Source: Peptococcaceae bacterium SCADC1_2_3 (GTDB lineage: Bacteria > Bacillota > Desulfotomaculia > Desulfotomaculales > Nap2-2B). Taken from it: 33,893 bases of DNA. Of the stretch, positions 23,760 through 31,562 are shown piece by piece. A model generated the notes under the pieces. It was not told the origin of the DNA. It saw only the letters and a program-made list of their open reading frames with translations, and ran no database searches. Numbering within the stretch: the first letter of the stretch is position 1; every line of letters starts with the position of its first letter. Location of the stretch: NCBI GenBank assembly GCA_000681355.2, contig JJNX02000017.1, forward strand, positions 1 to 33,893, in the 5' to 3' direction. The position numbers and the translations under genes were made by a program.

Positions 23760-24452
23760 ATGGTAAATTATATCCCTTCTTTTAAAAAACAAGGTTCCTT
23801 TTGGCATTCTTTTGATCCCAGACTGAAGATAATTATAATCTTTTGTTTTATTGCTTTAATCTCTGGTATACACCACCGGCTTACCCTAGTTCTAATTTTT
23901 TGGATCTTATTTCTGGCAACCTTATTAGCCAGGCTTTCTTTAATAAAATTTATCCGCCGGACAGTCTGGGTTTTACCTTTAACGGGTTTTTTAATTGTTT
24001 TTTTACCTTTCACCGTACCTGGAGAACCCTTAAAGCAATTAAATGCCGGTCTTTTCTTTTTAACCATAACCAAAGAGGGAATAGATAAAGCACTAATCTT
24101 GACCTTGCGCCTTTGTGCTTCTTTATTGGCTTTAAACTTACTGGTGGCTAAGACTTCTTTTTATAATTTGATGGGTGCCTTGCGGGCCCTAAAGGTACCG
24201 GTAATTTTTGTCCAGTTGGTTGAATTTACCTGGCGTTACCTTTATGTTCTTAACCACGAGTTACAGAGAATGCTTTTTGCCCGGCGGGCCCGCGCTTTTA
24301 AACCGGGAAATAACTTGTTTCATTTTTTTACTTTTAAGACCTTGGGCCAGTTAATCGGGGTTCTTTTTATGCGCTCCTGGGAAAGAGGGGAGCGAGTATA
24401 CCTGGCTATGACTGCTCGCGGGTTTACGGATAAACATTGGAAACAGGAGTAA
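23760..24452 (+). CDS. ECF transporter T component (CbiQ type)
   Basis: The 230-residue membrane protein couples ATPase units to a substrate-binding S component. It has a soluble N terminus (PSFKKQGSFWHSFDPRLKI, with the DPR-K motif), several hydrophobic helices, and coupling helices around RRARAF and the C-terminal AMTARGF, a variant of the Ala-Arg-Gly signature. It resembles CbiQ of cobalt/nickel uptake, but no S component (CbiM/CbiN) is in the window, so the substrate is unknown. The ATG has only a weak, distant SD. The ATPase gene follows after 4 nt. Confidence 0.8.
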   Translation: MVNYIPSFKKQGSFWHSFDPRLKIIIIFCFIALISGIHHRLTLVLIFWILFLATLLARLSLIKFIRRTVWVLPLTGFLIVFLPFTVPGEPLKQLNAGLFFLTITKEGIDKALILTLRLCASLLALNLLVAKTSFYNLMGALRALKVPVIFVQLVEFTWRYLYVLNHELQRMLFARRARAFKPGNNLFHFFTFKTLGQLIGVLFMRSWERGERVYLAMTARGFTDKHWKQE

Positions 24453-24456
24453 TGGG

Positions 24457-25278
24457 ATGGCTAACATTATTGAAGTAGAAAACCTGTACTACCGCTATCG
24501 TGATGCTACTGAGGCCTTGCGGGGTCTTTCCCTTTTTATCCCGCAAGACAAGAGGGTAGCCATATTAGGACCTAACGGGGCGGGTAAATCTACTCTTCTT
24601 TTACATTTAAACGGCCTTTATTTACCCCAAAAAGGAAAGGTATGTTTTTTAGGCCGCGAAATTAATCCTCGTACCGAAAGGTGGGTAAAAAGTAAAGTCG
24701 GGTTAGTTTTTCAGGACCCGGATGATCAGGTTTTTTCAGCAACGGTAAAAGAGGATGTGGCTTTTGGCCCTTTAAACATGAATTTACCTGAACATGAAGT
24801 GAGTAGAAGGGTAAGTGACGCCTTGCAAGCCGTACAGATGGAAGAATACAGCAGCAAGCCTCCGTATCATTTAAGCCACGGCCAGAAGAAACGGGTGGCC
24901 ATTGCCGGGGTGCTGGCCATGCAGCCAAAGGTTATTTTACTCGACGAACCCACTAGTCACCTTGACCCTAAGAGTAAGATAACCTTAATAAAAATCCTTA
25001 ATCATCTGCACCGGCAAGGAACAACCGTTGTCATCGCTACCCATGACGTTGATTTGGCAGCAGAATGGGCCGACCATATAATTATACTCAAAGAAGGACA
25101 AACCCTGGCGCAAGGAGACGCCTGGCTTTTAACCAAGGAAGACTTAATTGAAAAAGCTGATTTGTGTTTCCCAACCGTGGTTCAGATTTTTCGTCAACTG
25201 CCAGGCGTAAAAAGGAATTATTTGCCGCTTAACGTAAATGAAGCAGTAACTGTACTTAAAACAATAATAACTTCTTAA
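24457..25278 (+). CDS. ECF transporter ATPase (CbiO type)
   Basis: The 273-residue ABC ATPase powers the ECF module with the adjacent T component. Walker A is GPNGAGKST (38-46), the Q-loop is VFQDPDDQVF, the signature is LSHGQKKRVAIAGVLA, Walker B is VILLDEPTSHLDP, and the switch His is in VIATHDVDLAA. The DPDDQ sequence is typical of CbiO/EcfA proteins. A single ATPase gene implies a homodimer rather than the EcfA1-EcfA2 pair. CAGGAG precedes the ATG. Confidence 0.9.
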   Translation: MANIIEVENLYYRYRDATEALRGLSLFIPQDKRVAILGPNGAGKSTLLLHLNGLYLPQKGKVCFLGREINPRTERWVKSKVGLVFQDPDDQVFSATVKEDVAFGPLNMNLPEHEVSRRVSDALQAVQMEEYSSKPPYHLSHGQKKRVAIAGVLAMQPKVILLDEPTSHLDPKSKITLIKILNHLHRQGTTVVIATHDVDLAAEWADHIIILKEGQTLAQGDAWLLTKEDLIEKADLCFPTVVQIFRQLPGVKRNYLPLNVNEAVTVLKTIITS

Positions 25279-25527
25279 GAAAAATTATAAAATATTCCTT
25301 GACAAATTTATGAAGATAAACCTAAATCCTTGTCACTACCTTATTAATAACCAATATCAGTTATAATATCTGAGTAATGTTACCTATTGCTCTGGGAATT
25401 CTACCTAAATTTCAGTTATCAAATTCCTTCTTAAGGATTTCATTTTATGAACCAAAATGGAATCTTTTTCGTCTAACAAGTAGAATAGAAAAATAGTTAA
25501 TAAAATTAAAAAAAGGGGATGTTAACT

Positions 25528-27726
25528 ATGACCCAAAGGCAAAATAATATCGTTAGTTCTGCCGTGGTAGCCGGGGTAATAATTTTGTTTTTAGCCTTTA
25601 TTTTAACCGGTTTGACCGGCATTTTTAAGCTGCCTGAAAAGGCCAACGCCGGCTCGCTCCAGCAGTTTAAGGATTATGGCCAGTTAAAAAAATATGTGGC
25701 GGAAAAAGCAAGAATAGCCTCCTTTGTACAAGGACTCCCTTACGGGGGTGGGGGCATAATGGTCAACGGCGGAAGGGTAGCTGAAGACATTGCCGGACCT
25801 GTGCCTACCGGATCCATGTTAAGGAACGAATCCGGTGCCCAGTCTATGGAGTCTTATAAGTCTATGAAAGCTCCTGCCTCTGAATTTTCCACCACCAATA
25901 TCCAGATGGCCGGGGTGGATGAAGCGGACATAGTAAAAAGTGACGGCAAATATTTATATGTTTTAGCCTGCAAAAAACTGGTTATTGCCCGGGCATACCC
26001 GGCAGATGCTGCCGGGGTCCTTTCCACCACCGGGATTGGTGGTGAGCCCACCGGCATTTTTGTAAGAGATGACCGGCTGGTAGTCTTTGCGCATGACTTT
26101 AACCGGCCCAATTCAAGCTTAAGGACAAGCGTTTTTGACCTTAAAGACAAAAGCAAGCCAAAATTAATCAAAGAGTTTTCCTTAACCGGAGCCTCATACA
26201 TAACTTCCCGGATGATAAACAACTATGTTTATTTAATTGCTTATATGCCCACAGATTTAAATTTGCCTTCCGGCTATTTTGGCCAGGAGTTAAAGTTGCC
26301 CGAAATTGTTTTAGGCAATAAAAAGGTAATTACCTTACCGGCCGGTAAAATCAAATATTTTAAGGATGAATATTACCCGGCCTATCGGTACAGCCTGGTG
26401 ACCACACTTAACTTAAATACGCTTTTAGTCAGCAATGAGGTCCTTTTAACCGGCCTTACGCAGGAGGTTTTTGTTTCCCAAAACAACATTTATTTAACCT
26501 CCCCGGGTCCGGGAAATGTTGTGCCCCTCATGGAAAAATACCTGAATTCTCTGGCTCTTGCCGTACCGGGCAAAACAGGGGAAAAGATAAAGGCCCTTAG
26601 CCAATCTGCTCACAGCCCGGCCGAAAAGATAATTGAGGTAGAAAAACTGGCGGGGGAAATAAAGGGTCTTAAGTTAGACGAGGTAAAAATGGTCCGGCTT
26701 AACGAAGAGGTAGCCAAAGAAATGGCGCTGTTTTATGATAAAACCACCATACACAAGCTTAACCTGGCCGGTCAGAAGGTAAAGTATCAGACCAGCGCTG
26801 AAGTTGCCGGCCGGGTATTAAACCAGTTTTCCATGGATGAACACAAAGGTTACTTTAGAGTTGCCACCACTTCCCACGAACCATCCAGATGGCAAGAGAG
26901 CACCAAGAATAATATTTTTGTTTATGACGAAAAGCTAAAACCGGTAGGTCAATTAACCGGTCTTGCCCCGGGAGAAAGAATATATTCGGCCCGGTTCTTA
27001 GGCGAGCGGGTGTATCTGGTTACTTTCCGGGAAACGGACCCGTTCTTTGTGATTGATTTAACGTATCCGGAACGGCCCAAAACGCTGGGCTACCTTAAAA
27101 TACCCGGCTTCTCCAACTATATGCATCCTTACGATGAAAACCATATTATTGGCATTGGAAAGGAAACGGCCGGTGAGATTATCATAGAAGAAGATGCAAG
27201 ACCAGGACAGTCCGGAATTATTTCGCCCCCCCGGCCCAGGTGGCAAAACGCCGTTAAGATAGCCTTGTTTGACGTTACCAATCCGGAGCAACCCAAAGAA
27301 AAGGCAAAATATATTATTGAGCGGGACAACGCGGACTCCCTGGCTTTAAATGACCACAAAGCCTTTTTATTCAGCAAATCAAAGAATCTGCTGGCCCTGC
27401 CCGTCTCATACCCGGTGCGGCTTTGTGAAGGTATTAAGGAAGACGTAAAAAATGGCGTAACAATAACCCCCGAATACTGTCAGAGATATTACGGGCAGTG
27501 GGAGGGCGCTTACATTTTTGGCTTGTCTTTAACTAAAGGAATCTGGTTAAAGGGCACGCTTACGCATGAGGAAATGTACCGGAGAATGCTTGAGCCAATT
27601 TATGAGCCGCATGAAACCATAAAAAGAATTTTATATATTGATAAGCTGCTATATACGGTTTCGGAAAAAATGATAAAAATCAACCGGCTGGATGATTTAA
27701 AGGAGGTTAAATCTCTTTACTATTAA
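25528..27726 (+). CDS. Secreted beta-propeller domain protein
   Basis: The 732-residue protein has an N-terminal membrane/signal segment (about 9-31, VVAGVIILFLAFILTG) and then a large extracellular part. The hallmark TTNIQMAGVDEADIVKSDGK, followed by YLYVL, is the start of the secreted C-terminal beta-propeller family (Pfam Beta_propel), distantly like WD40. Repeated blade-like motifs follow (FRVATTSHEPS, VYLVTFRETDPFFVIDL, KIALFDVTNPEQPKE). The function is unknown; such proteins sit on the cell surface in Clostridia and archaea. ATG 25528 is preferred, since AGGGG lies 9 nt before it, over an in-frame ATG at 25519 that abuts the SD. Confidence 0.85.
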   Translation: MTQRQNNIVSSAVVAGVIILFLAFILTGLTGIFKLPEKANAGSLQQFKDYGQLKKYVAEKARIASFVQGLPYGGGGIMVNGGRVAEDIAGPVPTGSMLRNESGAQSMESYKSMKAPASEFSTTNIQMAGVDEADIVKSDGKYLYVLACKKLVIARAYPADAAGVLSTTGIGGEPTGIFVRDDRLVVFAHDFNRPNSSLRTSVFDLKDKSKPKLIKEFSLTGASYITSRMINNYVYLIAYMPTDLNLPSGYFGQELKLPEIVLGNKKVITLPAGKIKYFKDEYYPAYRYSLVTTLNLNTLLVSNEVLLTGLTQEVFVSQNNIYLTSPGPGNVVPLMEKYLNSLALAVPGKTGEKIKALSQSAHSPAEKIIEVEKLAGEIKGLKLDEVKMVRLNEEVAKEMALFYDKTTIHKLNLAGQKVKYQTSAEVAGRVLNQFSMDEHKGYFRVATTSHEPSRWQESTKNNIFVYDEKLKPVGQLTGLAPGERIYSARFLGERVYLVTFRETDPFFVIDLTYPERPKTLGYLKIPGFSNYMHPYDENHIIGIGKETAGEIIIEEDARPGQSGIISPPRPRWQNAVKIALFDVTNPEQPKEKAKYIIERDNADSLALNDHKAFLFSKSKNLLALPVSYPVRLCEGIKEDVKNGVTITPEYCQRYYGQWEGAYIFGLSLTKGIWLKGTLTHEEMYRRMLEPIYEPHETIKRILYIDKLLYTVSEKMIKINRLDDLKEVKSLYY

Positions 27727-27781
27727 ATAGTTGAGGGAGAAGGAAAGGTTAAGTCTCTAGCTTTAAAAGGGCTTGAAATAG

Positions 27782-27841
27782 AAACAAAGGAGATTTTTGC
27801 TTCTGTATAAGCGGTCTATTATTCAAAAATCTCCTTTGTTT
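27782..27841. terminator. Bidirectional terminator overlapping the rsgI end
   Basis: Perfect 18-bp arms (27782-27799 and 27824-27841) surround a 24-nt loop. The arm centre is AAGGAGATTTTTG. The right arm encodes the last residues and stop of the minus-strand rsgI. The element lies between two converging genes; the stem is only moderately GC-rich. Confidence 0.75.
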
Positions 27842-28758
27842 AAACTTTCTCTATTTAATCTCACTTTTTGCTTAGAATTAGAATGGATTCGATTTTGTTT
27901 TGGTAAATCCCTGGCTTTTAAATTTTTTGACTTTATTGATTTTGGCAATTTAGGACCTTTTCCTGGCTTTTCTTTAATTTTTTCTTTTGGCTCTTTAGTT
28001 TTACCCTGTCCTAGAAACAACTCTTCTGCATTAATATTGTTCTGAGCTTCAATTTCGTTAAGATTTTTTTCCTTTAGTTCTTTAACTGAGATTGTTTTTC
28101 CCTCTTTTTGAGCCATTTTTATTAAAAGGCATTTTCCTAAAGATAAGCCTGTTTTTTTAGCCTCCTGGTTAATTGCGAAGGTAGTGGTGGTAGCAATAAC
28201 TTTTACTTTGATTTTTGTCTTTGAGGCCTGATTTAAAGCTTGGTTAATTATTTGGGTTACTTCCTGATTTGTTACTATTAAAACAGCCTCTTTTTTAGCC
28301 GGGGAAACCGCCGCCAGAATTATTTGCGGGTAGTCGTCCTTAAGATACCCTTTCTCTAATGCCCTTACTAAAATTATTTCTACTCCTTTTTCAAAAGGTT
28401 GTCTTTTTAAATTCAAGTTTTGCAGCAACTCTTCGGCCGGTTGGTTAAGTGGCACTACCGTCACAATTTTCTTTTTGCCGTCCAGCCCCAGTTCTAAACT
28501 GGGATTAAAATCAAGGGAGACATAATTAACCGCTTGCGCCCACAAAGGCTGATAAGCCAACCAAACAAATAAAATTAAGCCAAGACTGGCGGCCAAAAAA
28601 AGAATCCGTTTTAGGTGGGCTGCCTTTGGGGGAATAGATATTTCCTCTCCTGCCTGAACTTTTTTAGATAAAGAAATTTGTTTAAATTCTCCGCCAGGAG
28701 TTAGAACAAAACAGGTATCGTCTTCTTTTTTCAGGACTAGACCCTTTTGTTCTTTCAT
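27823..28758 (-). CDS. rsgI: Anti-sigma-I factor, RsgI family
   Basis: RsgI proteins hold SigI inactive and carry an extracellular sensor. The 311-residue protein has a cytoplasmic RsgI N-terminal domain (1-45, KGLVLKKEDDTCFVLTPGGEF), one membrane helix (about 50-70) and the conserved juxtamembrane YVSLDFNPSLELGLD motif. An extracellular domain ends near LSLGKCLLIKMAQKEGKTIS and is followed by a long Lys/Pro-rich tail (KEPKEKIKEKPGKGPKLPK). No carbohydrate-binding module is present, unlike RsgI of cellulolytic clostridia; the basic tail could contact wall polymers (inference). It lies 35 nt after sigI, so the pair is an operon. Confidence 0.9.
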   Translation of the reverse strand: MKEQKGLVLKKEDDTCFVLTPGGEFKQISLSKKVQAGEEISIPPKAAHLKRILFLAASLGLILFVWLAYQPLWAQAVNYVSLDFNPSLELGLDGKKKIVTVVPLNQPAEELLQNLNLKRQPFEKGVEIILVRALEKGYLKDDYPQIILAAVSPAKKEAVLIVTNQEVTQIINQALNQASKTKIKVKVIATTTTFAINQEAKKTGLSLGKCLLIKMAQKEGKTISVKELKEKNLNEIEAQNNINAEELFLGQGKTKEPKEKIKEKPGKGPKLPKSIKSKNLKARDLPKQNRIHSNSKQKVRLNRESLNKGDF

Positions 28759-28793
28759 TAATTAAACATCTCCTTGCTTATCTCCTCGCTATA

Positions 28794-29528
28794 TTAACCT
28801 TTAAGATAAGAATTTATATAGGTAAATTCTTCCGGATAACCAAATATTAGGCTTAAAGCCGCCAAGTATTTTCTGTGTTTTTCCAGTGTTTTACGGGGAA
28901 CACCGGAAACCTGCCCTAATTCTTTTAGAGGAAGTCTTTTTGTTTCAATAAAGGATTTAAAAAGTTTAGGTTCATTGGCCAAAAGGTAGGCCACTTTAAT
29001 AAGGTACCGGCGCACGGGTTTATGTTTTGGGGTGGTCAGAGTCAGTTCCTTTATGCTTAAATTGTACCTGGTTAACAACACTTCGTATTGTTTAACTTCT
29101 TCCTGGCATTCCCGGAGGGCCATTTCTTCATCGTATTTTTCCAAGGCCAGCCTGTTTTCTTCAATAGTCTGGTTTTCTTTATCCAGGCTGGCCTTGCTTT
29201 GCTTATTTTCCTGCCTAAAAAAATCAATTAAACGATTCTTTATAATTAGCCGGGCAAAGACAAGAAAAGGCACTTTTTTTTCTTCATTGTATTTGTCTAT
29301 TGCTTCGTTAAAAGCTATTAAAGCAATACTTAACTCATCATCCTGGCCCCACTGCAATTGCTTATAACAATAGCGACAGGCTACTTTAAGAATAAAAAAC
29401 TTGCTATTTTCCAGAAGACTCTCCCGGGCTGCCGCGTCACCTTTTTGTGCTTTGGCTAAATACTCTTCCACGGGAAAAGGTTTCACTGGTGAGAGATTTT
29501 GATTCAATTTTGATTCAATCCCGATCAC
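28794..29528 (-). CDS. sigI: RNA polymerase sigma factor SigI
   Basis: The 244-residue protein matches SigI: region 2 (residues about 27-110, with WGQDDELSIALIAFNEAID and FLVFARLIIKNRLIDFFR), then a linker and a C-terminal SigI-type helix-turn-helix (PLKELGQVSGVPRKTLEKHRKY). In Bacillus, SigI responds to heat and envelope stress; in clostridia it controls surface enzymes. The listed start is GTG 29528, where AAGGACGG is only just upstream; an in-frame TTG at codon 8 is an alternative. It is followed by rsgI, and a secreted repeat-domain gene lies upstream on the same strand. Confidence 0.9.
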   Translation of the reverse strand: MIGIESKLNQNLSPVKPFPVEEYLAKAQKGDAAARESLLENSKFFILKVACRYCYKQLQWGQDDELSIALIAFNEAIDKYNEEKKVPFLVFARLIIKNRLIDFFRQENKQSKASLDKENQTIEENRLALEKYDEEMALRECQEEVKQYEVLLTRYNLSIKELTLTTPKHKPVRRYLIKVAYLLANEPKLFKSFIETKRLPLKELGQVSGVPRKTLEKHRKYLAALSLIFGYPEEFTYINSYLKG

Positions 29529-29577
29529 CCGTCCTTATCCTTGCCCGCCATACCGTTAATACTAATACTACATCAGA

Positions 29578-29708
29578 TAACTATTCAGCTAGGCACAGAG
29601 GTCCAAAAGCACAGAGTTCCAAAGGGAAATGAAAACGTATAGAGATCTGCAAATAGGCAAAAAACTTTGTGCCTTTGTGCCTTTGCCCCTATGAACCTAA
29701 GTAGTTAC
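29578..29708. repeat. Dispersed palindromic element, copy C (internal deletion)
   Basis: This 131-bp copy has both termini (TAACTATTCAG and CCTAAGTAGTTAC) and the outer arms (AGGCACAGAG, TTTGTGCCTTTGTGCC) but lacks the inner GGCTGTAGG palindrome. It shows that the outer module can exist alone. Confidence 0.85.
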
Positions 29709-29728
29709 AAAATTTAATTATATTTGTC

Positions 29729-30595
29729 TTAAGGAAATAATAACTTATTCACAGTTATGTCTACGATACTTGTTTTATATGATTCAATTTTTACTTCTTC
29801 ATAACCATAAATGTTGTTTTTAATTGCTGCCACAAAGTAATCCCCGGGCTTGATAAAAGGAAAAAGATAAAAACCTTTTTGATTAGTTTTAGTTTTGTAA
29901 AGAGCAGCTTTTACCAGGATATTTTTTTGCCGGGGAGTTAGCTTCCCGGCAGCCGGTAAGCTATCCTTTGAAAGAACTAAAACTAAAGCCCTGGCAGGAT
30001 TGTTATGAGCAGGACTGATAACCTTGCCTTTTAAAATACCATAAGACTCTTTTAGGCAAAAGTCCTGTTTAACCACGCCGCCTGCTTCTACCTTTACCAA
30101 AGCATAAACAGGTTTATGCCACTTGGTAAGGCAGGCCATTGAATATGTTCCCGGAGGCAAATTATTTAAGCTGTATAAACCATACACATCGCTTAGAACA
30201 GTCCAGCGTACACTTTTAGCGTGCAATGGCGGGGGTAAGATTTTTTCCTTTTTAAATTTAGGATTTTTTAGCGGTCCTTCTGCCTGTCCAATGCGCCGGG
30301 CAGCTATCAAAGCATTGCCCACCGGTTTTGTTGTATCATTATACACTTCGTAAACTACGCCGTGAATGGTGCAATTTGCTACTTTAAGGTTGCCATTATT
30401 ATAGGCTTGATTATTTACGCTTATCTTAGCTTCTATCTTAGCTTCAATACCTGGAGGCAATTGTTTTATCTTTTTCCCGGTTGCGCCAAAATTTTTATTA
30501 TTGACTGCCAGGCTGAAACTGCACAATCCTAATACAAGGATTATGGTTAAAAGACACGACAATATTAATCTTAACTTGCTAATTCTCCGCGCCAT
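29729..30595 (-). CDS. Secreted protein with carboxypeptidase-regulatory-like domains
   Basis: The 288-residue precursor has a signal peptide (about 1-30, LILSCLLTIILVLGLC) and two beta-sandwich regulatory-like modules. The first (about 75-185) contains IHGVVYEVYNDTTKPVGNAL, DVYGLYSLNNLPPGTYSMAC; the second (about 187-280) contains GILKGKVI, NQKGFYLFPFIKPGDYFVAA. The G-x-Y-x-(F/L)-x-x-(I/L)-x-P-G-x-Y pattern is the CarboxypepD_reg/CnaB-like hallmark. No enzyme motif or sortase signal was seen. AGGAGG is 9 nt before the ATG. Position upstream of sigI-rsgI suggests a surface protein of that regulon, but this is inferred from proximity. Confidence 0.75.
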   Translation of the reverse strand: MARRISKLRLILSCLLTIILVLGLCSFSLAVNNKNFGATGKKIKQLPPGIEAKIEAKISVNNQAYNNGNLKVANCTIHGVVYEVYNDTTKPVGNALIAARRIGQAEGPLKNPKFKKEKILPPPLHAKSVRWTVLSDVYGLYSLNNLPPGTYSMACLTKWHKPVYALVKVEAGGVVKQDFCLKESYGILKGKVISPAHNNPARALVLVLSKDSLPAAGKLTPRQKNILVKAALYKTKTNQKGFYLFPFIKPGDYFVAAIKNNIYGYEEVKIESYKTSIVDITVNKLLFP

Positions 30596-30668
30596 AAACC
30601 TATTCCTCCTTAAAATTAAAATAGTTTAAAGCCAGTTTTTAAAAACACGCGTTTATTATATTTAGTTT

Positions 30669-30868
30669 GTTACTACTCAGGCTGTTTAGGCTGTAGGCTG
30701 TAGGCTGTAGGCTGTAGGCTGTAGGCTGTTATCTGCCTGACTCTCGCGTGCACATCCCTCAACGATGTTTGACGGCACCGAAACCGCCGCTCTTCGCATC
30801 TGGGAAGTTAGCCCATAGATCTCCTCCTACAGCCTAATTGCCTACAGGCTATCCACCTGTATAGTTAC
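30669..30868. repeat. Dispersed palindromic element, copy D (inner module)
   Basis: The 200-bp copy begins GTTACTACTCAGG and ends CACCTGTATAGTTAC, and contains GGCTGTTTAGGCTG opposite CCTACAGCCTAATTGCC plus GGCTATCC. It lacks the outer CACAGAG arms but has its own terminal inverted repeat, and its centre (30731-30825) differs from copies A and B. This implies that copies A and B are an inner module nested in an outer one. Confidence 0.8.
30688..30729. repeat. AGGCTGT heptamer array, six units
   Basis: Six exact tandem copies of AGGCTGT lie in the left arm of copy D. Copies A and B have only one or two units at the equivalent place, so the array varies in length. Confidence 0.95.
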
Positions 30869-31006
30869 TTTAGTTTGGCCATTTCTCCCCCCCTTTTTTT
30901 TCTTGCTGCTAATACCTAATTCGTCAGCTAAGTTGTATTTTAGGGGGTATTAAACCTTTTTTTAAAAAAAGATAAGTATTGTGTCCCCGAAATTCCCCCC
31001 AAAACG

Positions 31007-31022
31007 AAGTAGGGGCAGACCT
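31007..31022. repeat. Short repeat shared with 8425-8440
   Basis: This is an exact second copy of AAGTAGGGGCAGACCT. It directly precedes the possible remnant at 31024. Confidence 0.6.
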
Positions 31023-31023
31023 A

Positions 31024-31145
31024 GTGGAAGAGCTTTTTGGTCAGTTTGACGACGGAAGGGCAATAATTTACCTTTCTTTTTAATTCACCGTGATCCTGAA
31101 TTTAACCGGTTGGAAAAGCTTATCCTGTTAGTGAAAATATCTTAG
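31024..31145 (+). pseudogene. Possible frameshifted gene remnant
   Basis: From GTG 31024 the frame gives VEELFGQFDDGRAIIYLSF before a stop at 31081. A shifted frame continues with protein-like sequence LIHRDPEFNRLEKLILLVKIS to a stop at 31143. Together they look like one short coding piece broken by a single frameshift. The family is not recognised, and chance cannot be excluded. Confidence 0.25.
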
Positions 31146-31150
31146 TATGG

Positions 31151-31156
31151 TATAAT
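31151..31156 (+). promoter_or_regulatory. Extended -10 promoter for the MNT gene
   Basis: TATAAT preceded by TGG forms an extended -10. The hexamer 17 nt upstream (TTAGTG, 31128-31133) is a weak -35. The gene starts 28 nt downstream after a purine-rich SD. Confidence 0.55.
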
Positions 31157-31184
31157 ATAATTAAAGGAGAGGGGGGCTGTTCTT

Positions 31185-31562
31185 ATGAAAAGGGAAAAGG
31201 ACCTGGTTGAGTTTTACGCCCAAAAGTATCCCTTTACCTTTGTTGACAGTGACGGGATAAACCATGAAGGTTTATTAAGACGACGGGAAAGGGCATGGAA
31301 GTTAGCTAAGGAAGCGGCACTTTTACTGAAAAAAAGATACGGAGCTAAAAAGGTAGTTGTTTTCGGCTCCCTTGTTCATAATCTCTGGTTTACAATGAGC
31401 TCTGACGTGGATTTGGCAGCATGGGGCATCCCGGATGATTGCTTTTATGCTGCGGCAGGTGAAATTACAGAAATGAATGAAGAATTTAATGTTGATTTGG
31501 TGGATGGGGAAAAATGCCCTCCTTTTTTACGCAAAGCCATTAAGGAGGGAATTGAAGCATGA
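31185..31562 (+). CDS. MNT-type nucleotidyltransferase (antitoxin-like)
   Basis: The 125-residue protein belongs to the minimal nucleotidyltransferase group of the pol-beta superfamily. The motif VVVFGSLVHN, followed after a short gap by SSDVDLAAWG, is the GS-x(n)-D-x-D signature with both metal-binding Asp, and a third acidic residue is in FNVDLVDGE. In MNT-HEPN systems such enzymes modify or restrain a HEPN ribonuclease. The next gene, overlapping by 4 nt (ATGA), is a broken HEPN-like partner, so this antitoxin-like gene has outlived its toxin. A G-rich SD lies about 8 nt upstream of the ATG. Confidence 0.8.
   Translation: MKREKDLVEFYAQKYPFTFVDSDGINHEGLLRRRERAWKLAKEAALLLKKRYGAKKVVVFGSLVHNLWFTMSSDVDLAAWGIPDDCFYAAAGEITEMNEEFNVDLVDGEKCPPFLRKAIKEGIEA

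Larger units (their letters stand above)
30869..31184. other. Intergenic region before the MNT gene
   Basis: After copy D comes a pyrimidine run (30887-30902), a minus-strand ACCCCC/CGAA pair at 30920-30948 that resembles descriptions of SigI promoters, a perfect 14-bp A/T palindrome near 30957-30970, the shared 16-bp repeat at 31007-31022, and a possible coding remnant at 31024-31145. The MNT promoter (31151-31156) closes it. Confidence 0.5.

Noticed and set aside
27129-27377. Minus-strand ORF inside the beta-propeller gene
   Set aside because: It is wholly within a real gene with no start signals.
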